In this document: one piece after another, positions 1-6,089 of the stretch
Position numbering within the stretch: position 1 is the stretch's first letter
Layout of the letters: every line of letters starts with the position of its first letter
DNA from: Bacteroidota bacterium
GTDB taxonomy: Bacteria; Bacteroidota; Bacteroidia; Bacteroidales; UBA1556
Assembly (NCBI GenBank): GCA_003648395.1
Contig: QMPB01000143.1
Coordinates: 1 to 9,053 of the forward strand
Length of the DNA: 9,053 bases
Direction: 5' to 3'
Position numbers and translations under genes: made by a program
Notes under the pieces: model-generated
The model's database searches: none
Seen by the model: only the letters and a program-made list of their open reading frames with translations
What the model was told of the DNA's origin: nothing

Positions 1-709
1 AGAAAATATCAAAAACAACAACCTTCTGAAAGCAAATGCTGCCATTGGTATTTTTGAAGCAAATGCTGAAAATGAAACTATTTTTGCAAATAATAATGGT
101 GAAGTAATACCTTTTGAATTCTTAAGAAATCAAGAAGACAATAAAGACACAAACTATTGTTTGAGTGACTTTATTGCACCCAACACAAGTAATATAAAAG
201 ATTATATGGGATTATTTGCTGTGAGCACTGGTTTCAATATTGAAAAAACAGTACAGCAATATGAGTCTGAAGGCGATGATTATAATGCAATAATGATTAA
301 GATACTAGCAGACAGACTTGCCGAAGCTTTCGCTGAACTAATGCACTATAAACTTAGAACAGAGTTTTGGGGCTACTCTCCTACTGAGAAGATAAATCAA
401 GATGATTTGCTTAAGGAGAAATATAGAGGAATAAGACCAGCTCCAGGATATTCTGCTTGTCCAGAGCATAGCGAGAAAAGAAAAATATTTGACCTTATGA
501 ATATAGAAAATAAAACTGGAATTGTATTAACAGATGGATATTCAATGTACCCAGCAGCGAGTGTTTGTGGCTACTATTTTTCTCATCCAGAAGCTAAATA
601 TTTTGATGTTGCTAAAATTTCAAAAGACCAAGTTGAAGATTATGCCAATAGGAAGAATATGAAAGTAAAGGACATTGAGGTTTTACTCAATAGTAATATC
701 AACTACTAA
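1..709 (+). CDS. metH: Methionine synthase, cobalamin-dependent (MetH), C-terminal part; 5' end outside window
   Basis: This is the reactivation domain of MetH, the cytoplasmic enzyme that moves a methyl group from 5-methyltetrahydrofolate through cobalamin to homocysteine. The domain binds AdoMet and remethylates oxidised cobalamin. The frame is open from position 2 to the TAA at 707-709, giving 235 visible codons. Codons before the first possible internal start (TTG at 161) still match the family (a FEFLRNQ stretch, then NYCLSDFIAP), so the gene continues off the left edge and 161 is not a start. Visible hallmarks are DDYN, the run ADRLAEAFAE, the AdoMet-binding RPAPGY (434-451, the family's RxxxGY), CPEH, the ASVxGYYFSHPEAKY block and DQVEDYANRK near the end. 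The protein stops about where E. coli MetH does. The homocysteine, folate and cobalamin domains lie outside the window, so a split or domain-reduced MetH cannot be excluded. metF follows on the same strand after 140 bp. Confidence 0.96.
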   Translation, partial: ENIKNNNLLKANAAIGIFEANAENETIFANNNGEVIPFEFLRNQEDNKDTNYCLSDFIAPNTSNIKDYMGLFAVSTGFNIEKTVQQYESEGDDYNAIMIKILADRLAEAFAELMHYKLRTEFWGYSPTEKINQDDLLKEKYRGIRPAPGYSACPEHSEKRKIFDLMNIENKTGIVLTDGYSMYPAASVCGYYFSHPEAKYFDVAKISKDQVEDYANRKNMKVKDIEVLLNSNINY

Positions 710-743
710 ACTAATTAAGAATTAGAAATTAATAATTATGAAT

Positions 744-790
744 TCGTCAAGCTTCGATACGTTTTGCTTTGCAAAACACTCAGCCTGATA
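744..790. repeat. Probable interspersed intergenic repeat with a small hairpin
   Basis: The metH-metF gap contains a more GC-rich insert in otherwise A/T-rich spacer. It includes a perfect 7-bp inverted repeat, GTTTTGC (761-767) and GCAAAAC (771-777), with a TTT loop. The hairpin is flanked by CTTCGATACG on the left and CACTCAGCCTGA on the right. This flank pattern resembles short repeats that I recall scattered between genes in many Bacteroidota genomes, but only one copy lies in this window, so its repetitive nature is inferred. No T-run follows the hairpin, so it is a poor intrinsic terminator and read-through from metH to metF remains possible. Confidence 0.5.
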
Positions 791-849
791 ATTCAACAAA
801 TAATCAATTTATCCCTATAAACCGGGAATAACCAAATCAATATAAAACA

Positions 850-1803
850 ATGAAAGTAACAGACCATATAAAACAAGCAAACGAAACCCTTTTCTCTTTT
901 GAAATACTTCCTCCTTTAAAAGGAGAACATTTTGGACATCTTGAAAATAACATATCAAGACTATTGGAATATAATCCTGCATTTATTGACGTAACATATC
1001 ATCAACAAGAGGTTGAGTATAGAGAGTTGCCAGATGGAAACCTTGAGAAAAAGACTGTACGTAAAAGGCCAGGAACGGTTGGTATGTCTGCGGCAATACA
1101 ATATAAAACCCAAAAAGATGTTGTACCACACATTATTTGTGGTGGTTTTACCAAAGAAGATACTGAGAATGCACTTATTGATTTGCATTTTCTTGGCATT
1201 GACAATATTCTAATTGTTCGTGGAGACCCCGTAAGCAATCAGCGATACTTTGTTCCAGAGAAAGAAGGACATAGTCATGCTCTAGGTCTTGTAAAGCAAG
1301 TATCAGATTTGAATAATGGGAAATACTTAGATGATGAATTACTTAATTCACACCCAACACATTTTTGCATTGGAGTGGCAGGATATCCTGAAAAACATAG
1401 CGAAGCAGCTAACTTTCAACTAGACTTAAAGAATTTAAAAGACAAAGTAGATGCTGGAGCTGATTACATTGTTACTCAGATGTTTTTTGATAATCAAAAG
1501 TATTTTGATTTTGTTGACAAATGTAGAGCAATAGGAATAAATGTGCCTATTATTCCAGGTCTTAAGGCACTAGCCACAAAACGTCAACTTCAGATTCTTC
1601 CACAAACATTTCATATTGATTTACCAGAAGAATTAGTAAAAGAAGCTCTAAAATGTAAAGATAATACTCAAGTCCGTCAGCTTGGTGTTGAATGGGCTAT
1701 TGCTCAATCAAAAGAGCTAAAAGCTAAAGGTGCTCCCGTACTACATTATTATACTATGGGAAAGTCTGATAATATTGAGAAAATAGTATCTGAGGTATTC
1801 TAG
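850..1803 (+). CDS. metF: Methylenetetrahydrofolate reductase, MetF type
   Basis: This cytoplasmic flavoprotein reduces 5,10-methylenetetrahydrofolate to 5-methyltetrahydrofolate with NAD(P)H and FAD, supplying the methyl donor for the MetH encoded just upstream. The 317-residue TIM-barrel sequence is complete. FSFEILPP at 15-22 holds the catalytic glutamate (E18, equivalent to E28 of E. coli MetF). VRGDP at 123-127 holds the flavin-site aspartate (D126, equivalent to E. coli D120). Later come GYPEKHSEA (178-186), DLKNLKDKVDAGAD (192-205), TQMFFD (209-214, with folate-site Q210), IIPGLK (234-239) and LHYYTM (298-303). The protein is about 20 residues longer than E. coli MetF, mainly from an extension around residues 51-75 between VTY and RKRPGTVG, a form I associate with Bacteroidota. 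The ATG at 850 puts the N-terminus at the expected distance from E18. There is no Shine-Dalgarno sequence; the leader is A-rich (TATAAAACA before ATG), normal for this phylum. Confidence 0.97.
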   Translation: MKVTDHIKQANETLFSFEILPPLKGEHFGHLENNISRLLEYNPAFIDVTYHQQEVEYRELPDGNLEKKTVRKRPGTVGMSAAIQYKTQKDVVPHIICGGFTKEDTENALIDLHFLGIDNILIVRGDPVSNQRYFVPEKEGHSHALGLVKQVSDLNNGKYLDDELLNSHPTHFCIGVAGYPEKHSEAANFQLDLKNLKDKVDAGADYIVTQMFFDNQKYFDFVDKCRAIGINVPIIPGLKALATKRQLQILPQTFHIDLPEELVKEALKCKDNTQVRQLGVEWAIAQSKELKAKGAPVLHYYTMGKSDNIEKIVSEVF

Positions 1804-1850
1804 ATTTTTAGAATAATAAGGCCATCTCATGACAAAATATACAGCATTAA

Positions 1851-1882
1851 AAAGACCCTTCCGTAGGTAAGAAAGGGTCTTT
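1851..1882. terminator. Bidirectional intrinsic terminator between metF and gene A
   Basis: A perfect 10-bp stem pairs AAAGACCCTT (1851-1860) with AAGGGTCTTT (1873-1882) around a 12-nt loop. On the plus strand the arm runs into TTTACTT, ending metF transcription 48 bp after its stop codon. Because A's at 1849-1853 flank the other arm, the minus-strand transcript ends in a run of five T's, so the same hairpin can also terminate gene A, which converges from the right. Confidence 0.88.
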
Positions 1883-1944
1883 ACTTGAATAAATGGTACT
1901 TCTCTTTATTATTTAACACAAAATTACATCAAAATGATAACCCA

Positions 1945-2010
1945 TAATATACCTAATCCTAGGTATATATTAGGTATTTTTATAGAGAATCTAAAATTTT
2001 AATATACCTA
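1945..2010. repeat. Cluster of four ATACCTA/TAGGTAT heptamers in 11-bp phase
   Basis: The heptamer ATACCTA occurs on the plus strand at 1949-1955 and 2004-2010, and as its complement TAGGTAT at 1960-1966 and 1971-1977. The start spacings are 11, 11 and 33 bp. The two direct copies extend to an 11-mer match (1945-1955 and 2000-2010). The first and third copies can form a 9-bp stem (1949-1957 with 1969-1977) followed by TTTTT on the plus strand, so part of the cluster may act as a secondary terminator. The rest of the 1804-2035 gap shows no coding potential. Confidence 0.55.
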
Positions 2011-2035
2011 TTACGTTCAAGAAAATACATTATAA

Positions 2036-5000
2036 CTACCTAATTATAATCCTTTTAACCATTAATTCATTATCATTATACACTTTTATGAAGTATACTC
2101 CACTAGATATGTTTTGTAATCCTAAATCAATTTTATTCATTTGTTCATTACTAATACTACTTCTATAAACAATTTGGTTAAAACAGTTTAGAATATCAAT
2201 ACTAAATTCATCTATTTCTCCATTAATTAAAACATTAAAACTACCATTATTTGGATTTGGAAATATATTTATGGAATTGTCTTTAGTAATTTGCCTTATT
2301 GAAATATTATTAGTTACCGTAATAGTCATAAAATCTGTTGTAGTGCATATATCTTTCGTGACTTCAACAAAAACAAGATTATCAGTACCATTATTAAGAT
2401 TAAGTGTATCAAAAGTTTCTGTTTGATTAGTTGACCCTGTACTCCAAAACCAAGATGCATCAGGATTACCTGCATCAAGAGTAATAGATGCTCCTACCCA
2501 ATTAATAGTTGTATCATCACCAATGTTTACTATTGGAAGATAGAAATACTCTACATTGATAGTATCATAATCACTAAATCCAAATTGATGTACTTCAAAA
2601 TAATAACTCCCTGTAGAATCAACTACATAATTTCTACTACTCGCAATAGAATCGCCATCTCTATACCACAAATAAGTTGCTCCAAACAAATTATCAACCC
2701 CTATTGTATAATTAGAACTTTCACAAACGGCAGTGTCAGAACCTAAATTAATATCTGGAGGAAGAAAAACAGTCATTCCTTGCAAAAATAATTTAGAACC
2801 AGAATATGATGTTCCTCTAAACATAAATCTAGCATTTTCTCCTCTTGCAAATATTGGGATTGTAATAAGAACATCTTGAAAAGGACCTACTAAGGAATCA
2901 TTACTTCCAACTGTATTCAGACTATTCCCTCCTTCTTTCCACATAGTAACCCATTCATCGGAATTACACAATTTCATTAGAACTTCTAGGCTATCAACAT
3001 TATTCTGATTGAAAAAATAAGAATACTGAAACCCCAAATATGACACACTATTCAATGGTATTTCTATACTTGGTGAAAAAAACTCACATTTTTCTCTTTG
3101 TGAGTTAACACTAAAATCTGCATATACTATTGAAGTATCATACTGCTTCCACATGAAATCAGAATTTACTATTGTATCCCACTTTTCTGGAGGCCATGAT
3201 GTAAAATCTTCAAAATAACCAATACTATCTGCTGCATATACTTCAATGAAAGTATTTAAAGTATCATTTGTATTAATAGTGTCATTCCACAAATTTGTAT
3301 AAGCCTTATACTCATATATACCTGCAGCTCCTGACGCAATTACACCCATGAATAAAGTATCTGATTCCCATGATTCCAAAGAATCAACACTATCTGTAAA
3401 TATTACAACTCCAAGTGCAGAGTTTATCTCTAAATGAACTAATATATTTGATTGATTTTCTGTTCCATAATTCTTCACAACAACATTAATAGTATCATTA
3501 GTGATAAGACAGTAAGGATTAATATCTGAGAGAATTGCAACTATACCAACATCCATATCTGTTGGTGTATATTCATCTGCACCAATATCAGGAAATAATG
3601 TATCTCTCTGTTCAACATCAATATCATTAGAAATAATAATACTAGAGCTTGCTTTTCCATTAAGCTGCACACTAAAAGTATGCAAATCGACAGGACTAAT
3701 AAATAATGGATTAACAGCTAAAGAATTAGAATCAATTCCTTGACTACTTGCTTGCCAACTAGCCAAATTATTCTTATCAGTAACATAGTGAGCATATTTA
3801 AGCCCTTCAGCAAATAGATTATTATAATTGCATACTGTTACTTTAGTAGGATAAAAGTCATCCTCAAAATAAAATGAATATCCATCACCCAAATTAGCAA
3901 TATTATTATTAACAAACTGAATATCAGCAAATGAAGAAGAATAAAGACCTCCATTAACATTAATTACTCTACTATTAAACCCTCCCTTATTGATACTAAC
4001 AGAATTATAAAAATACCTTAAGTGTTTTCCATAATATGAATGTATTCCATTTGGAGAAACCGTAGCTTGTGTAGAAACAACCATATTATTGACAATATAA
4101 AAAGGATTAATTGAACTAGCTTTACAATGTCCTAAATACATTCCAATTCCATTCAATATAAAATTAGATTTTATATTATTACTATTAATATTTGAACCTA
4201 AACGCGATTCTGAGATATATATTCCATATCCATTATCACTCATACCTCTATCCGAGATTTCATTAAACACAATATTAATACTATCTTGAGCTTTTGAATA
4301 AATTCCAAAGTAATAATAGTCTTCTATTTCATTATTAATTATTCTAATATCTTTAGAATGATTTAACGATTTTCCAAATAAACCAACACCATAATATCCT
4401 CCATGAATCCTATTATTTTCAATAACAATATTACTTGCATTGGTATTACTAATTAAGGATAAACTATTAGAAACGATTATTGCATTAGTTGTTACTGTAT
4501 CTATATTTATAGGCACAGAAATATTACAATTCTTTATTACAATGCTATCAGAAGCAATAATTCTAATACCACAATTATATAATAAACCTACCGATTCTAT
4601 TGACAAACTGTCAATTACAATATTTTTAGTTCCAATAATAGAAAATATATTGGGGTTCAAACTATTTGTAGTATCTGTTACAATTGTATTATTTCCTTGG
4701 CCTATAAAAACTATTTTATTCTCTGGTGTTGAACCTGAAATTGGGCCTTGTAACTTAACTTGCTCATGAAATGTATCACTCGACAACACAAATATTGTAG
4801 AATCTGAAACCCCAAAATTTTCTAACGCTCTACATGCAGATGAGATAGTATTAAAATCATTTACAGTTGAATTTCCGATAGTGTAATTACCATGAAAAAC
4901 ATCACCTTTCCATATGTCTACTACTAAAGTATCATCACTATTAACAGTATCTCCTGTATTACTTACAATAAATATACAATTATATAAAGCAATATTTGAC

Positions 5001-5839
5001 ATATCAGCTAAAGCCAAGAAATTGTAAACTAATGTATCATAAGGTTCAATAGTATCAAGGCAAACTTCACTAACAAAAGTACTTCCTCCATCAATGGAGT
5101 ATTGTACGATAAATGAATCTTGAGGGTTAATACTATAATTCTCAATTCCTATTGAAATCAATTGATTTACACTTGGAATAGAATTCTGTATTGGAGAAAG
5201 TAGTTCATCAATTCTAATATTATTAGTATCTAAATATGATAAATTCATTTTGATATTTGGTCTAGACAATTCATACGAACCATCTGTTAATGGAAATGAG
5301 GCGTCTTCATTATTAAATTTACTCATATTAGATTCAGGTGAATTAGTATGATAGAAACTAGGGTAAGAAGAAGACCAACTTCCATCTCTATTTTCCCAGA
5401 GAATTAATAAATTACCACCAACATAAATAAATGGGTTTGACAATACTAGTTCATACCAACCTTGATTTCCTGCATTCCATAAAATGCTATCATCATAAAC
5501 CAACTGAGCATTTATTGTTGTTGGATCTATATATGCAAGACTAGAGAATGAAGAATCAGGGATAGTTGTAATATAAATTTTTTGATTAAACATTGAATAA
5601 TTAGAAAGTGTATTAGACACATGGAATGAAATAGATTCAATACTTCCTACTATACCCATCATTTCACTTTGCTTATATATAGCTGCTGTCCATGAATTAT
5701 TATAATAACCATGGAAAGGAAGATTACTATTAGTAGCATTTCCACTACCAATAGAAATAATCTGTTGGGCTAAGAGATTACTATTAATTGATATAAGTAC
5801 AAAGATTATAATAATTAGTTTCGAGAATAATTGTTTCAT
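2036..5839 (-). CDS. Secreted multidomain T9SS protein with parallel beta-helix (gene A)
   Basis: This is a 1267-residue exported protein of unknown specific function. Residues 1-24 form a signal peptide: basic start, an Ile-rich hydrophobic core, and cleavage predicted at LLA|Q. Residues 25-200 form a beta-rich N-domain with a GSGNATNSNLPFHGYYNNSW-like motif seen in other Bacteroidota secreted proteins. Residues 205-310 are CARDB-like. About 315-757 form a right-handed parallel beta-helix with repeating IVIENNRI/IRIINNEI/INIVFNEI strands, closed by DIGADEY (751-757). Then come a CARDB-like domain (760-868), a jelly-roll domain (870-1028), two PKD/Ig-like domains (about 1029-1098 and 1101-1181) and a type A T9SS sorting domain (about 1185-1267, FPNPNNGSF, SSGVYFIKV, terminal Arg). 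The ATG at 5839 directly precedes the signal peptide. No catalytic motif is evident, although beta-helices can be polysaccharide lyases. An adhesive or glycan-binding surface role is inferred. It lies downstream of gene B but is separated from it by a terminator. Confidence 0.93.
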   Translation of the reverse strand: MKQLFSKLIIIIFVLISINSNLLAQQIISIGSGNATNSNLPFHGYYNNSWTAAIYKQSEMMGIVGSIESISFHVSNTLSNYSMFNQKIYITTIPDSSFSSLAYIDPTTINAQLVYDDSILWNAGNQGWYELVLSNPFIYVGGNLLILWENRDGSWSSSYPSFYHTNSPESNMSKFNNEDASFPLTDGSYELSRPNIKMNLSYLDTNNIRIDELLSPIQNSIPSVNQLISIGIENYSINPQDSFIVQYSIDGGSTFVSEVCLDTIEPYDTLVYNFLALADMSNIALYNCIFIVSNTGDTVNSDDTLVVDIWKGDVFHGNYTIGNSTVNDFNTISSACRALENFGVSDSTIFVLSSDTFHEQVKLQGPISGSTPENKIVFIGQGNNTIVTDTTNSLNPNIFSIIGTKNIVIDSLSIESVGLLYNCGIRIIASDSIVIKNCNISVPINIDTVTTNAIIVSNSLSLISNTNASNIVIENNRIHGGYYGVGLFGKSLNHSKDIRIINNEIEDYYYFGIYSKAQDSINIVFNEISDRGMSDNGYGIYISESRLGSNINSNNIKSNFILNGIGMYLGHCKASSINPFYIVNNMVVSTQATVSPNGIHSYYGKHLRYFYNSVSINKGGFNSRVINVNGGLYSSSFADIQFVNNNIANLGDGYSFYFEDDFYPTKVTVCNYNNLFAEGLKYAHYVTDKNNLASWQASSQGIDSNSLAVNPLFISPVDLHTFSVQLNGKASSSIIISNDIDVEQRDTLFPDIGADEYTPTDMDVGIVAILSDINPYCLITNDTINVVVKNYGTENQSNILVHLEINSALGVVIFTDSVDSLESWESDTLFMGVIASGAAGIYEYKAYTNLWNDTINTNDTLNTFIEVYAADSIGYFEDFTSWPPEKWDTIVNSDFMWKQYDTSIVYADFSVNSQREKCEFFSPSIEIPLNSVSYLGFQYSYFFNQNNVDSLEVLMKLCNSDEWVTMWKEGGNSLNTVGSNDSLVGPFQDVLITIPIFARGENARFMFRGTSYSGSKLFLQGMTVFLPPDINLGSDTAVCESSNYTIGVDNLFGATYLWYRDGDSIASSRNYVVDSTGSYYFEVHQFGFSDYDTINVEYFYLPIVNIGDDTTINWVGASITLDAGNPDASWFWSTGSTNQTETFDTLNLNNGTDNLVFVEVTKDICTTTDFMTITVTNNISIRQITKDNSINIFPNPNNGSFNVLINGEIDEFSIDILNCFNQIVYRSSISNEQMNKIDLGLQNISSGVYFIKVYNDNELMVKRIIIR
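3569..4897 (-). other. Beta-helix segment of gene A
   Basis: This part of gene A encodes about residues 315-757. Short strands rich in Ile, Val and Asn recur at roughly 22-30 residues, many with the pattern I-x-I-x-N-N-x-I, as in NosD/PbH1-type helices. The segment ends at the DIGADEY motif, which commonly marks the end of such helices in Bacteroidota surface proteins. Asn ladders are plausible from the repeated NN positions. I see no obvious lyase catalytic cluster, but this cannot be excluded by eye. Confidence 0.75.
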
Positions 5840-6043
5840 AGAATATTAAAAGTGATAATAATTACAATAATAGTTCATTTCAAGCATGATGAACTTTTTA
5901 TTAATTTATAAACCTAAGCTCTTTCTAAGTTTTAAATAACTTACTGTTAAGCTACGTTATTATACAAAGTAAAATAAAATATTAATATCATATAGTATAA
6001 ATTAGTTTTAGTTTTCATTAATTTATATTTATCACATAAAAAA
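5840..6043 (-). other. Leader and probable promoter region of gene A
   Basis: The strong terminator after gene B implies that transcription of gene A starts here. The sequence is very A/T-rich and has no Shine-Dalgarno motif before the ATG. A 7-bp inverted repeat (AGTTCAT 5872-5878, ATGAACT 5889-5895, 10-nt loop) lies 33-56 nt upstream of the start and would be in the mRNA leader. Read on the minus strand, TTACTTTG (5972 to 5965) is one base from the Bacteroidota -7 consensus TAnnTTTG, but I find no good -33 partner, so the exact promoter is not assigned. I see no small gene in this gap. Confidence 0.4.
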
Positions 6044-6065
6044 AGGGCAACCAAATGGTTGCCCT
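6038..6065 (-). terminator. Intrinsic terminator of gene B
   Basis: On the minus strand, a GC-rich hairpin follows the gene B stop codon by about 25 bp. Its arms are AGGGCAACC (6044-6052) and GGTTGCCCT (6057-6065), a 9-bp perfect stem with an AAAT tetraloop as read on the plus strand. It is followed on the minus strand by a run of T's (A's at 6038-6044 on the plus strand). This is a classical strong Rho-independent terminator and separates gene B from gene A transcriptionally. Confidence 0.92.
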
Positions 6066-6089
6066 CTAATTAATATATATTATTAATGT

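Noticed and set aside
161..709. A 182-residue gene starting at TTG 161
   Set aside because: The frame is open to the left edge and the upstream codons match the MetH reactivation domain, so this is an internal codon of a truncated gene.
961..1238. Short overlapping frames on both strands inside metF
   Set aside because: They are shadows of a well-conserved metF frame and show no recognisable protein features.
4141..4560. CRISPR-like or tandem DNA repeat suggested by recurring ATTATT/AATATT words
   Set aside because: The words are not in equal-length units and come from codons of the beta-helix Asn/Ile repeats.
4440..4769. Plus-strand 109-codon reading frame with hydrophobic, membrane-like stretches
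   Set aside because: It lies antisense to the beta-helix of gene A. Its hydrophobicity comes from the complement of Asn/Ile/Asp-rich codons, and no family motif is seen.
5872..5895. Plus-strand terminator formed by the AGTTCAT/ATGAACT hairpin and the following T's
   Set aside because: No plus-strand gene precedes it and the stem is only 7 bp, so termination there has no purpose. It was kept only as a note on the gene A leader.
5965..5972. Bacteroidota -7 box for gene A
   Set aside because: TTACTTTG on the minus strand differs by one base from TAnnTTTG, but no suitable -33 element lies at the proper distance. In such A/T-rich DNA a near match is expected by chance.
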